Positions 11,804 through 20,570 of a stretch of DNA of 64,000 bases are shown in pieces. The stretch's first letter is position 1; each line of letters opens with the position of its first letter. The notes beneath the pieces are model-generated. The model did no database searches and had not been told where the DNA came from. It was given only the letters and a program-made list of their open reading frames with translations. Source of the DNA: Rhizobium sp. SL86 (GTDB taxonomy: Bacteria; Pseudomonadota; Alphaproteobacteria; Rhizobiales; Rhizobiaceae); contig NZ_JAPPRJ010000009.1 of assembly GCF_026672545.1 (NCBI RefSeq), positions 992,001 through 1,056,000 of the forward strand, written 5' to 3'. A program made the position numbers and the translations under genes.

Positions 11804-12829
11804 TCAGCCCCCCAACTTGTCGAGGCTGGCAAGTTCAGGCAGGTCGAAGATCGAAAAATCCGCCGGCCGGGCCGGGGCCGCGGTGCGGAAGGCGGCCCGC
11901 AGCTTGGCGGAGCGCGCCCGCGGATTGACCTCCGCCTCTTCCTTAGACGCCGACATCATGCCTTTGCCGACCGGCTCGAACACGGCGGGTTTTTCCTCCA
12001 CCATCGGCAGGTGCCGCGAACCGGAGGCCTTGCCGGAACGATCGGCGAGGTAACGTTTGACAATGCGGTCTTCCAGCGAATGGAAGCTGACGATGACCAG
12101 CCGCCCGCCGGGTTTCAGCGCCCGCTCGGCGGCAAACAGCGCACGCGCCAGCTCGCCGAGTTCGTCGTTGACGAAGATGCGCAGCGCCTGGAAGACGCGC
12201 GTTGCCGGATGGATCTTGTCCTTGGCCTTGCGCGGATTGACGCTCTCGATGAGGTTGGCGAGATCGCGCGTGGTGGAAAACGGCTCCGTCGCGCGGCGCT
12301 TCTCGATGGCGCGCGCAATACGGCCCGCCTGTTTTTCCTCACCGAGAAAACCGAAGATGCGGGCAAGATCTCCCGACTTGGCGCGGTTGACGACATCGGC
12401 GGCGGACACACCGGAGGCCGACATGCGCATGTCCAGCGGCCCGTTCTTCTGGAAGGAGAAGCCGCGTTCGGCCTCGTCGATCTGCATGGAGGAAACGCCG
12501 ATATCAAGCACGATGCCATCCAGGCCACCGGCCGGCGCATGCTCGGCAAGCGCGGAGAAACGTGTCGGGACGAGCGTCAGGCGCCCCTCGGATTCTGCAA
12601 CAAGCGCCTGACCGCCGGCAATCGCATTCGGATCGCGATCAAGCGCGATCACGCTGGCACCGTGGACAAGAATGGCGCGGGTATAGCCACCCGCGCCAAA
12701 GGTACCATCCAGGATCACCTTGCCAGGCGCGGGAGAAAGGCCGGACAGCACCTCCTCCAGCATCACCGGAATGTGGCGGACCGGTCCGCCATCAGCCTCG
12801 GAAACTCCGTCGCCAAGATTCGCCGCCAT
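11804..12829 (-). CDS. rsmH: 16S rRNA (cytosine1402-N4)-methyltransferase
   Basis: RsmH (MraW) methylates N4 of C1402 in the 16S rRNA decoding site using SAM. I use the ATG at 12829, giving 341 residues that begin [10 protein letters not shown] and reach [11 protein letters not shown] at residue 18. An open frame continues far upstream but is antisense noise over mraZ. The SAM-binding loop [10 protein letters not shown] is at 41-50 and ALDRDP at 62-67; SFHSLEDR lies in the C-terminal half. It begins 14 bp after the mraZ stop. Confidence 0.96.
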   Translation of the reverse strand: MAANLGDGVSEADGGPVRHIPVMLEEVLSGLSPAPGKVILDGTFGAGGYTRAILVHGASVIALDRDPNAIAGGQALVAESEGRLTLVPTRFSALAEHAPAGGLDGIVLDIGVSSMQIDEAERGFSFQKNGPLDMRMSASGVSAADVVNRAKSGDLARIFGFLGEEKQAGRIARAIEKRRATEPFSTTRDLANLIESVNPRKAKDKIHPATRVFQALRIFVNDELGELARALFAAERALKPGGRLVIVSFHSLEDRIVKRYLADRSGKASGSRHLPMVEEKPAVFEPVGKGMMSASKEEAEVNPRARSAKLRAAFRTAAPARPADFSIFDLPELASLDKLGG

Positions 12830-12843
12830 TCCGGTCCCCTGTT

Positions 12844-13284
12844 TCAAGCGGACCGCACCCCGAACCGGGCCCGACCCTCTCGCGCCGCCGCCTGCGCCTC
12901 GTGAAACGCCTGCGGCTGCCAAAGCTGAAAATGATCCGACCGCCCGACAAAGGAGACCTCTGTCGTGATGCCGGTAAAGTCCCGGATAAAATCCGTGACC
13001 ATGAGACGGCCCTCCGCATCGAGCCGCAGAAAAACGCCGCCACCGTGAACCAGAAGCGACATCGCATTTGCCTCCGGCGAGAACGGATCGGCAGAGGCGA
13101 TCTGCCGCTCGTAGCGCTCGAGCAGATCCGGACCGCCGACGCTGATCGCCGGAAACACAAGATCCTGGAGACAATACAGCTCCTGGATATTCCGCTGCGC
13201 GAGGACCGCACGGAAGGGAGCAGGCACGGAGACCCGGCCCTTCGCATCGATCCTGTTCGTCGCATTGGACAAGAAGCGGTTCAT
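12844..13284 (-). CDS. mraZ: transcriptional regulator MraZ
   Basis: MraZ is a ring-forming DNA-binding protein with two SpoVT/AbrB-like domains that represses the dcw cluster, including its own gene, in E. coli. The 146-residue product begins [21 protein letters not shown], and the AKGRVSVP and AEGRLMV loops mark the two repeats. The ATG at 13284 gives this standard N terminus; an in-frame ATG at 13296 is possible. It is the first gene of the cluster, about 180 bp downstream of the TGGG repeat array that probably is its own operator. Confidence 0.94.
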   Translation of the reverse strand: MNRFLSNATNRIDAKGRVSVPAPFRAVLAQRNIQELYCLQDLVFPAISVGGPDLLERYERQIASADPFSPEANAMSLLVHGGGVFLRLDAEGRLMVTDFIRDFTGITTEVSFVGRSDHFQLWQPQAFHEAQAAAREGRARFGVRSA

Positions 13285-13460
13285 GACGCCAAACATCCGC
13301 CCTCGAAACCGACAGGGCACTTCCGCGCCCCGCACCACGCAAGCCAAAGGGCACAACCCGACCGCTCAGGCGAAGAGATCTCCGCCCAATGTCCCGTGAA
13401 GGAACCGGCCCGATACTGTCCGATGAAAGGGCATCTGATTGCCCGCTTGCAGTATGAATT

Positions 13461-13495
13461 TGGGATACCATGGGACCATATGGGCGTCAATGGGA
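13461..13495. promoter_or_regulatory. MraZ-type operator, four TGGG repeats
   Basis: The + strand carries TGGG at 13461, 13471, 13481 and 13491, an exact 10-bp period with 5-6 variable bases between repeats. MraZ of E. coli is known to bind TGGGN direct repeats separated by 5 nt upstream of mraZ. The array lies 177-211 bp upstream of the mraZ start. The match of motif, spacing and place makes an MraZ autoregulatory site very likely; binding is inferred. Confidence 0.85.
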
Positions 13496-13514
13496 TGGCG
13501 CCACACGGAGGCGC

Positions 13515-13570
13515 GGCAGCCTGAAATATTTATAAGCCGTTAAGTTTAACAAAGGGTTAGCGGCACAAGA
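13515..13570 (-). promoter_or_regulatory. candidate promoter of the dcw cluster
   Basis: An A/T-rich patch just upstream of the TGGG repeats reads, on the minus strand, TTGTTA (13552-13547) followed by a TATAAATATTT segment around 13534-13524. If this is the promoter, the repeats would fall in the early transcribed leader, as in E. coli. The -35/-10 spacing is not ideal whichever hexamer is taken, so this is only a candidate. Confidence 0.3.
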
Positions 13571-13790
13571 TCGACGCACGCGGTATGTGTGCGCTGCAAC
13601 CGTCAAAATTTTTGACCTAACCCCTTGGGAACAGATACACATTAGCGTGATCATCTGCCGCAATGACAACCCGAAGAACACGCAGAGCGCGAATTTGGGA
13701 TCGAGCGTCATGACGCAGATCCCGCGCCGGACACCCGTTCGACGCGCCAGACGAAACCGTCTTTCGGTTGTCTGCGCGAAGAAAATGAAA

Positions 13791-14235
13791 TTGCCAGTTG
13801 GCCTGTAAGCCGGGTTCTGTATGGCACCGGCGCCAAAGCACCGGAACGTGGCAGCCATTCATCTGGGACAGCGTTTGCACGCTGCCTCACGCAACCCACC
13901 CGGATGACTGGCCCGGAGACAGGCTGTAGCGCCGCAAGCGGCACCCGCGTCATCCCTATTCGGTCTTGCTCCCGGTGGGGTTTACCTTGCCGTCCCTGTT
14001 GCCAGGCCCGCGGTGGGCTCTTACCCCACCCTTTCACCCTTACCCCGCCACCTCTCCTGCTCCAGATGAACGAGCAGGACAGCAGGCGGGGCGGTTTCCT
14101 TTCTGTGGCACTTTCCCTGGGGTCACCCCCGCCGGACGTTATCCGGCACCGTATTTCCGTGGAGCCCGGACTTTCCTCACCCTACCGCCTTTCGGCATTG
14201 GTAAAGCGCGGCTGCCCGGCCAACTGGCAGGGGCT
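13791..14235 (-). ncRNA. rnpB: RNase P RNA, bacterial class A
   Basis: The minus strand carries the universally conserved RNase P RNA segments: GAGGAAAGTCCGGGCTCC near the 5' end (about 14189-14172) and ACAGAACCCGGCTTACAGGC near the 3' end. Helix P1 is visible as an 11-bp pairing between GCCAGTTGGCC (14228-14218) and GGCCAACTGGC (13803-13793), which sets the ends. The RNA of about 440 nt cleaves 5' leaders from pre-tRNAs with the RnpA protein. It is encoded on the same strand as the dcw cluster, about 500 bp upstream of mraZ. Any reading frames across it should be ignored. Confidence 0.95.
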
Positions 14236-14281
14236 CCTTAGACGGTTTGCCCGGCGATGGAAAGTGGCGCGGCGATCGGTT

Positions 14282-15471
14282 TTACGCAAAGCGCGCCGAA
14301 AACGGCACCGGATAACCCTGGCCCTCCATGTGACCGGCTTGCAGAAGCTCCGCGCCGAGCCGGCCGATCTCGTCGGAGCTCTTGGCGGCGGCGCCGCAGC
14401 CGCCGGTCAGAAGAGCGATCCTTGGCGATTGCGTATAGGCAATCACTGGATAGCCGGTCGGCGTCATCGAGACGACACAGGCAGCGGTCGAGACGCGGGT
14501 GCGGTCGATGTCCGGCACCAGATGCTCCATAACGGCAAGATGATGGGCACGCGCGCTGTCACGACCGCCGGAGCGGAACCAGGCCCGCATCTCGGCGTCA
14601 CTTGTCAGCATCAGGTCGTCACAGTCGCCGCCGATTTTCAGATAGACCTTGCCGTCGGGATAACGCACCGGCGGCAGCATGTAGATGTGTTTGGACGGAT
14701 CGCGTGGCTCGTAGATCAGCGACGGCATGCCGGCATAACGCCCGAGTTCGTCCTCGCGGATCTCGAAGAAGGTGACGGTGCGCGCATAAACCGACATCTG
14801 AAGCGATTCGCCCAAGAGACCTTCCGCAATAGAGAAACCGCCGGCGGCCACCAGTGCCTTTTCCGCCAAATAGTGGCCCCTTCCGCGGTCCGCACCACGA
14901 CAAGACCACCCTCGTCCCGCACCGAGACGACCGTTTCAGCAATACGCCGTACGCCCTGACGCTCGGCAATCCGGCTCTGGGCCGCGACCAGTGCGCGGGG
15001 ATTGATGTACCCCGCCTCGCTCGCCTCCAGCACGCCCTCGCATCCGGGCTCGAAACCGAAATAGGGGAAACGTCGGGAAAGATCGGCAGCGGAAACCAGT
15101 TCGGCTTTAGTGCCCAGCGTTTCGGCCGCCGCGCAGATCCTGCGGATATAGGCATGCCCGCTCGCCCGTTCCGGCGCCACCATCAGACAACCCGTCCTGT
15201 GGTAAAAGGAAATGCCGCTCTGGTCTTCGATCTCACCGTAGCGGGCAATGGAACGATTGGCGAGCAGCGCCCAGACCGGATCGGGATCGATGGTCCGGGT
15301 GATGCGGGCCTCGTCATAATGGCTGGCAAAGACGCCCTGATGTGTCTTCGGATCGGCAGGCTCGCCTGGACCGATCAGCGCGATGCCATCCGTCACCTTC
15401 GACAGATGCCGCGCCGCCGCCGCGCCCATCATGCCGCAACCGATGACGATAAATTTGAAATGTGCAGCCAT
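14282..15471 (-). pseudogene. FAD-dependent oxidoreductase (DAO family), frameshifted
   Basis: The two halves of one DAO/sarcosine-oxidase-like flavoprotein lie in different frames. The N-terminal half (ATG 15471, with the dinucleotide loop IVIGCGMMGAA) runs to a GGGG run at 14880-14877; the C-terminal half continues in another frame down to 14282. One extra G in that run would restore EGGHYLAEKALVAAGG and a protein of about 397 residues, normal for the family. It is therefore either a real one-base deletion or a homopolymer sequencing error. Substrate is unknown; amino-acid or N-methyl amino-acid oxidation is typical of the family. It lies 88 bp downstream of the ampD-like gene on the same strand. 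Confidence 0.75.
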
Positions 15472-15559
15472 GGCCAACTCGCTTCCCCTAGAGTCTTTCC
15501 GTTGGGTCAGTGGCTAGCCGCACGAAGAGCATGGGTCCACTGCAAACGTGACGAAAACC

Positions 15560-16333
15560 TCAGCCTTCGTCTGAGCCCTGGAACCTTGGCAGGGCGGCGA
15601 GCAGGCGATGCAGCGTATCGATGGTCGACATGTCCGCAATACCGTCCACTCGTTCAGGGCGGAAATGCCGCTGGAAGGCCTCCACGACGCCTTCCGTGCG
15701 ATCGCAGAAGTCTCCGGTGATCTCGACGCCGTAACCGTAGAGCGCCAGCATGCCCTGCAGCGCCTCGATCGGCTGCCCCGCCTCACCGCGCTGGAAATAA
15801 CGGCCGCTGCGGATCGGGCCCGGCTCCACCCAGTGGCCGATGCCTTCGCGGTGAAGCCGCTCCCAGGGAAAGTTCTCGCCCGGATCGACCTTGCGGCGCG
15901 GTGCCACGTCCGAATGACCGAGCACCCGTTCCGGCGCAATCCGCCAGCGTTCGATGAGGTCGCGGCAAAGGCCGATCACGGCTGCGATCTGCTCTTCGGG
16001 AAAAGCCGGCAGCCCACCCGGATGCCCGGCATTGGCGATCTCGATGCCGATCGAGCGGGAGTTTATGTCGGTCTCGCCGGCCCAGACGCTCTTGCCCGCA
16101 TGCCAGGCGCGACGCACCTCCGGCACCATCTGCACGATACGTCCGTCCGGCCAGACGAAATAATGCGACGAGACCTGGCTTTCGATGTTCTTCAGCCAGG
16201 AGAGCGCCTGCCCATGGTCCGGCATGCCGGTGTAATGGAGAATGATCATGTCCGGGGCATCGACGCCCACGCGTTCGCCGTGATTCGGCGAGGGATCGAC
16301 TCTCGCACCGGCATAATCGGGAATGAGTTTCAT
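15560..16333 (-). CDS. N-acetylmuramoyl-L-alanine amidase with peptidoglycan-binding domain
   Basis: This is a 257-residue amidase_2 (AmpD-like) zinc enzyme that cleaves between MurNAc or anhydro-MurNAc and L-Ala. The putative zinc ligands are H33 (ILHYTG), H140 (GHSDVAPRR) and D150 (KVDPG). Residues of about 185-250 (QPIEALQGMLALYGYGVEI) look like a peptidoglycan-binding_1 domain, as in AmiD rather than short AmpD. No signal peptide is apparent, which favours a cytoplasmic anhydromuropeptide recycling role. The ATG overlaps the stop of the upstream J-domain gene (ATGA), so the two are translationally coupled. Confidence 0.9.
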   Translation of the reverse strand: MKLIPDYAGARVDPSPNHGERVGVDAPDMIILHYTGMPDHGQALSWLKNIESQVSSHYFVWPDGRIVQMVPEVRRAWHAGKSVWAGETDINSRSIGIEIANAGHPGGLPAFPEEQIAAVIGLCRDLIERWRIAPERVLGHSDVAPRRKVDPGENFPWERLHREGIGHWVEPGPIRSGRYFQRGEAGQPIEALQGMLALYGYGVEITGDFCDRTEGVVEAFQRHFRPERVDGIADMSTIDTLHRLLAALPRFQGSDEG

Positions 16334-17070
16334 GCGGCCTTGCGTTCCTTGGCAATCGCCGCATAGGCGGCGTTGAGCGCGGCCATACGCTCGTTGGCGG
16401 CGGCATGCAACGCTGCCGGAACACCGCGCGCAATCAGTTTGTCCGGATGATGTTCCGCGACCAGCCGGCGATACCGTTTGCGGATCTCGGCAAAATCATC
16501 GGACGGCGAAACGCCGAGCACCAGATAGGGGTCGATGCCTTCGATGTGCACGTGACGCGCCATGATGCGGCGGAAATGCGCTTCATCGATGCGGAAGATC
16601 TCGGCGATGCGCAGCAGGAAGGCGAGTTCCTTCTCATGCACCATTCCATCGGCTTTCGCGATATGGAACAGGCCGTCGATCACGCTTTCGAGCATCGGGC
16701 AATTGTGTTCGCCGGAGCCGCACAGATTGGCGAGCTTTTCCGCATAGGCCTCGTAACCCGCGACATCCTGGCGGGCGAGATTGTAGAGCCGCGCGACGTT
16801 TTTCGCTTCTTCCTCGGGAAAATCGAAGATCTGCCGGAAGGCATCGACCTCGGAGGCGACGACGGCACCATCCGCCTTGGCCATCTTCGCCGAGAGCGCG
16901 ATGATCGCAACCGAAAACGATACCTGGCGGCGGGTTTCCGGATCACCTTCGAACAACGTGCGGATCGCTTCGATCACCCGCGACAGGGCATTGTTGGCCG
17001 CGTCGCCGACGCTGCCGAGCAGCCGCTCCCAGAACGAACTCAGGTGAAGACAGGCGAAATCTAAAATCAT
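16330..17070 (-). CDS. TerB/DjlA-type J-domain protein
   Basis: The 246-residue product has a TerB-like helical domain (about residues 45-165, with ALSAKMAKADG and HIAKADGMVHEKE) followed by a C-terminal J domain with the HPD motif at 208-210, which stimulates DnaK. The ATG at 17070 is preferred over a TTG at 17085. E. coli DjlA has an N-terminal membrane anchor; here the N terminus (MILDFACLHLSSFWERLL) is only weakly hydrophobic. It overlaps the amidase gene by ATGA, an arrangement that suggests a shared role in envelope maintenance (inference). Confidence 0.88.
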   Translation of the reverse strand: MILDFACLHLSSFWERLLGSVGDAANNALSRVIEAIRTLFEGDPETRRQVSFSVAIIALSAKMAKADGAVVASEVDAFRQIFDFPEEEAKNVARLYNLARQDVAGYEAYAEKLANLCGSGEHNCPMLESVIDGLFHIAKADGMVHEKELAFLLRIAEIFRIDEAHFRRIMARHVHIEGIDPYLVLGVSPSDDFAEIRKRYRRLVAEHHPDKLIARGVPAALHAAANERMAALNAAYAAIAKERKAA

Positions 17071-17413
17071 GCTGCACCTGACCAAATTCTCGGACCGATG
17101 GCAAGAACCAGGGAACCGGAGGACGATTAATCTTTCGTCATGTTACGCACGATTGGTAACCGCGGATTGGCAGCCGGTCATTCTGACGCAGCCGGCCTTC
17201 CGCCGGGATGGTCACTGTCCACAGGCCGGCGACCCGGCTTTGCCATCGCTTTCGAGCGTCCTTCGAATTTGAACCGATTGAAACGTCAGGCGTTCCAGAA
17301 TTTCCGCGAAATACCGGATTTTCTTGAGAAATTCACTTTACAGCCGCGACGGGCTGTCGCATCCATTTGCCGGTTTTGTTGGCAAGGCGCAGGGTATGCG
17401 CGAAGGAGGTTCG
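17071..17413. other. intergenic region between divergent genes
   Basis: This 343-bp stretch separates the J-domain gene (minus) from the phosphofructokinase gene (plus) and must hold both promoters. I see no convincing coding frame, RNA gene or long repeat in it. The only clear element is the ribosome site AGGAGG at 17404-17409, four bases before the pfp ATG. Confidence 0.5.
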
Positions 17414-18625
17414 ATGGCCAAGAAGAAAGTGGGATTGCTGACCGCGGGCGGGCTTGCGCCCTGTCTGTCATCGGCGGTCGGCGGACTGATCGAGCGCTAC
17501 ACCGACATCGCGCCCGAACTGGAACTGGTGGCCTATCGCTCCGGTTACCAGGGCCTGCTGCTTGGCGACCGAATCGAGATCACGCCGAACATGCGTGAGC
17601 GTGCACATCTCCTGCACCGTTATGGCGGCTCGCCGATCGGCAACAGCCGCGTCAAGCTGACCAATGTCGCCGACTGCGTGAAGCGCGGCCTGGTAAAGGA
17701 AGGCGAGAACCCGCTGAAGGTCGCGGCCGACCGTCTGGCCGCCGACGGCATCAGGATCCTCCACACGATCGGCGGCGACGACACCAATACGACCGCGGCG
17801 GATCTTGCCGCCTATCTCGGCGCCAACGGTTATGACCTGACCGTCGTCGGCCTGCCGAAGACCGTCGATAACGACGTTTTCCCGATTCGCCAGACGCTTG
17901 GCGCCTGGACGGCGGCCGAAGTCGGTGCGCATTTCTTCGACCATGTCAGCAACGAGCAGAGCGCGGCGCCGCGCACCCTCGTCATCCACGAGGTGATGGG
18001 CCGCAATTGCGGCTGGCTGACCGCCGCCACCGCCCGCGCCTACATCCAGGACACCCGGCACAATGAATATGTCGAGGGCCTGATGATGAACACCCAGATG
18101 AAGAACATCGACGGGCTCTATTTGCCCGAGATGCACTTCGATCTGGAAGGCGAAGCGGACCGCCTGCGCAAGATCATGGACACCTGCGGCTTTGTGACGC
18201 TTTTCGTCTCGGAAGGCGCCGGTCTCGACACGATCGTTGCCGAACGCGAGGCAGCGGGCGAGGCGATCAAACGTGACGCCTTCGGCCATGTGAAGCTCGA
18301 CACCATCAACGTCGGCTCCTGGTTCCAAAAACACTTTGCAACCCTTCTGGATGCCGAACGTTCGATGGTTCAGAAGTCGGGTTACTATGCCCGGTCGGCG
18401 CCAGCCAATGGCGACGACCTTCGCCTGATCCAGAGCATGGTGGACCTGGCTGTCGAAAGCGCGCTGAACGGCGTTTCCGGCGTCACCGGTCATGACGAGG
18501 ACCAGAATGGGAAATTGCGCACGATCGAATTCCCGCGTATCAAGGGGGGCAAGCATTTCGATCTGTCGACGCCGTGGTTCGGTGAGGTCATGGACTTCAT
18601 CGGCCAGCCTTGGCGGGCGGCATAA
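17414..18625 (+). CDS. pfp: pyrophosphate--fructose 6-phosphate 1-phosphotransferase
   Basis: This phosphofructokinase of 403 residues interconverts fructose 6-phosphate and fructose 1,6-bisphosphate. The phosphate-donor loop reads GGDDTN at 120-125; Asp in place of the Gly found in ATP-PFKs (GGDGS) marks the pyrophosphate-dependent type. The catalytic loop PKTVDND is at about 148-154 and MGRNCGWLTA follows. The ATG at 17414 has a strong AGGAGG site. Rhizobia usually rely on the Entner-Doudoroff pathway, so a reversible PPi enzyme may serve gluconeogenic or pentose flux (inference). Confidence 0.93.
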   Translation: MAKKKVGLLTAGGLAPCLSSAVGGLIERYTDIAPELELVAYRSGYQGLLLGDRIEITPNMRERAHLLHRYGGSPIGNSRVKLTNVADCVKRGLVKEGENPLKVAADRLAADGIRILHTIGGDDTNTTAADLAAYLGANGYDLTVVGLPKTVDNDVFPIRQTLGAWTAAEVGAHFFDHVSNEQSAAPRTLVIHEVMGRNCGWLTAATARAYIQDTRHNEYVEGLMMNTQMKNIDGLYLPEMHFDLEGEADRLRKIMDTCGFVTLFVSEGAGLDTIVAEREAAGEAIKRDAFGHVKLDTINVGSWFQKHFATLLDAERSMVQKSGYYARSAPANGDDLRLIQSMVDLAVESALNGVSGVTGHDEDQNGKLRTIEFPRIKGGKHFDLSTPWFGEVMDFIGQPWRAA

Positions 18626-18688
18626 ACGATCGGAATTGACGGACAGGGATGGATGGGAGACAACCTTCCATCCACCAGGGAGGAGTGA

Positions 18689-19318
18689 ATGAGCATCGAG
18701 ACACTGCTGGCATTTGCCGCCACCTCCCTGCTCGTCCTTCTGCTTCCATCCGCCCAAGGCAAGCTTCTGCGCGATTATGGCCTGGCTCAGGGTCGCGCAC
18801 GGGCCTGCCTGCTGATCCCGGCGCTCTGGCTCGGTTACCTGACCGCCGGCGCCCTTGCCGGCGCGCTTTATCTTTCCATCCATTCGCTGGCGCCGGCCAT
18901 GGAGCGCCCGTTTGCCTGGCTCGGCGTTGCCGTTCTTGGGCTTTACCTGCTGCGCTCGCAACAGAGACGGCTGGTCCAGCGGCTCGCTGACAACGACAAC
19001 ATCCCTGCCCGCAAGCCGGGTCTCGCGCTTCTGGCCATGCTCGCGACTTGCGTGCGGCCGGGGCTGATCATCGTTGTCGCCAGCCTCTTTTTCCAGATGT
19101 CCGATTCGCTCGGCAGTTCCGGCGAATCCGCGGCACGGGGATTTGCCGCCTATGGCATTGCAGCCCTTCTTGCCCCCTTCATCCAGTTGCTGATCGCGGA
19201 ACCGTCTGCCCGCAAGATCACCCGCGCGCGACAGCTTAATCCAGCCTCGCGCAAGCCCCGCACGCGATTTATCGCCAGCCGTGCGGTCAGCGCTGGCTAC
19301 CGCCGGATTGCTGCATGA
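18689..19318 (+). CDS. LysE/RhtB-like membrane protein
   Basis: This is a 209-residue membrane protein with about five hydrophobic segments. The N terminus (LLAFAATSLLVLLLPSAQG followed by LRDYGLAQGRARA) resembles the LysE/RhtB amino-acid exporter family, where a Pro in helix 1 and a GLAQG-like turn are common. A GGAGG site lies just upstream of the ATG. It follows pfp by 63 bp on the same strand and may be co-transcribed. The substrate cannot be inferred and the family call is moderate. Confidence 0.65.
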   Translation: MSIETLLAFAATSLLVLLLPSAQGKLLRDYGLAQGRARACLLIPALWLGYLTAGALAGALYLSIHSLAPAMERPFAWLGVAVLGLYLLRSQQRRLVQRLADNDNIPARKPGLALLAMLATCVRPGLIIVVASLFFQMSDSLGSSGESAARGFAAYGIAALLAPFIQLLIAEPSARKITRARQLNPASRKPRTRFIASRAVSAGYRRIAA

Positions 19319-19418
19319 CCTGCCCTGTCTTGATGACAGGCCTGTCATGCGTTAATGGAATGTATTAACGGTCTGATACCGGCGGGACGAGAAGATTCAT
19401 CTTCATGAAAGTGAGACG

Positions 19419-20534
19419 ATGGCGATAACCCGAATTATCGGCTGCAACACGATTGTGGCAGTGGCGATTTGTGGGGCCGTATCCGGCTGCTCCAGCGTGC
19501 AGTCGGCTTCGAACAGCCAGGCAGCCAAGACCGATGTCGCAGCGGCAACGGTTCCAGATGCAGGAACGGCCGTCGCCCAGGCAACGACCGCAGATGTTTC
19601 GCATGCCGCTGCGAAGACCGACCGTCTTCCGGGTGAAACAACGACCGCCGCCACGACCACGCCCGCAGCCGTTGCCGGCGCAGTGCCGCTTGATATGGCA
19701 TCCGCCACCAATCGCGCCGCACAGAAGGTGGGACGCGTCACGCTCATTTCCCAGTCCACCGATCCGATGCAGCGCGCTGCCGAGACGGCCGCCAATTCCA
19801 TCGCCCAGAACACGCAGCCCGTGCCGGTGCCGGCGCTTGCCGTCGCTTCCACCGCGGTCAGCCAGACGGGTGGCCTTCAGGCGATCGACATGGCGACCGC
19901 CGGGCAGGCGATCACCAAGCCGCTGACGGCACCGACCGCGCTGAGCGTTCCGGCCAAACCCGGCACACCCTCGGCACCGCTTGCCGCGCCTGTCATGGCT
20001 GCGGCCCTTCCCGCGGACGTCACCGGCCAGTTTGTCGCAATCCCGACCCCGCGTCCGCGAATCGAACGTGCGTCACCCTCTTCGATGGTTGCCTATGCCG
20101 GCACGCGCCAGCCGCTTTCGGCCATGTCGACGGACTTTTTCCCGCCCGCACCGGGCGACCCGCTGCCGCCGACGGCAGATGCCAGCAACGAGACGCTGAG
20201 CAAGCTGATCCACCGTTACGCCGGCATGTATGGCGTGCCGGAATCGCTGGTACACCGGGTCGTGCACCGCGAAAGCAAGTATGATCCCAAGGCGTACAAC
20301 AAACGCGGCTTCTGGGGCCTCATGCAGATCAAATACGCCACGGCAAAATCCATGGGTTACCAGGGAACGCCGGACGGTCTGCTCGATGCCGAAACGAACC
20401 TGAAATACGCCATCAAATACCTGCGCGGCGCCTGGCTGGTGGCCGACAATGATCCGGATGACGCGATCAAGCTCTATGCGCGCGGTTATTATTACGACGC
20501 CAAACGCAAGGACATGCTGCACGTCCTCGAGTGA
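19419..20534 (+). CDS. lytic transglycosylase domain lipoprotein
   Basis: A 371-residue protein with a lipoprotein signal (VSGC, lipidated Cys near residue 24), a long low-complexity Ala/Thr/Pro/Val linker (about 30-240), and a C-terminal SLT transglycosylase domain. The predicted catalytic Glu is residue 285 in VHRESKYDP, followed by GLMQIKYATAK and YAIKYLRGAW. Such enzymes cleave the MurNAc-GlcNAc bond to give 1,6-anhydro products in the periplasm. The linker would let the domain reach the wall from the outer membrane. It ends at a strong terminator shared with the convergent serine hydrolase gene. Confidence 0.9.
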   Translation: MAITRIIGCNTIVAVAICGAVSGCSSVQSASNSQAAKTDVAAATVPDAGTAVAQATTADVSHAAAKTDRLPGETTTAATTTPAAVAGAVPLDMASATNRAAQKVGRVTLISQSTDPMQRAAETAANSIAQNTQPVPVPALAVASTAVSQTGGLQAIDMATAGQAITKPLTAPTALSVPAKPGTPSAPLAAPVMAAALPADVTGQFVAIPTPRPRIERASPSSMVAYAGTRQPLSAMSTDFFPPAPGDPLPPTADASNETLSKLIHRYAGMYGVPESLVHRVVHRESKYDPKAYNKRGFWGLMQIKYATAKSMGYQGTPDGLLDAETNLKYAIKYLRGAWLVADNDPDDAIKLYARGYYYDAKRKDMLHVLE

Positions 20535-20541
20535 AGCCGAA

Positions 20542-20570
20542 GGCAAAGGGCGAGCCTGACGCCCTTTGCC
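20542..20570. terminator. bidirectional terminator
   Basis: A perfect 11-bp stem, GGCAAAGGGCG pairing with CGCCCTTTGCC around a 7-nt loop, lies between two convergent genes whose stops are at 20534 and 20571. There is no long T-run, but the stem strength and place support termination in both directions. Confidence 0.75.

Noticed and set aside
12830-13471. Upstream extension of rsmH to more than 550 codons
   Set aside because: It would overlap mraZ entirely; the ATG at 12829 gives the family N terminus.
13461-13500. Short periodic repeat as a possible CRISPR remnant
   Set aside because: Unit of 10 bp with 4 conserved bases matches an MraZ operator, not a CRISPR repeat-spacer array.
13904-14959. 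Open frame crossing the RNase P RNA
   Set aside because: It overlaps rnpB and the flavoprotein gene antisense; no protein family pattern.
17468-19348. Long minus-strand frame across pfp and the LysE-like gene
   Set aside because: Antisense to two supported genes; composition is typical of shadow frames.
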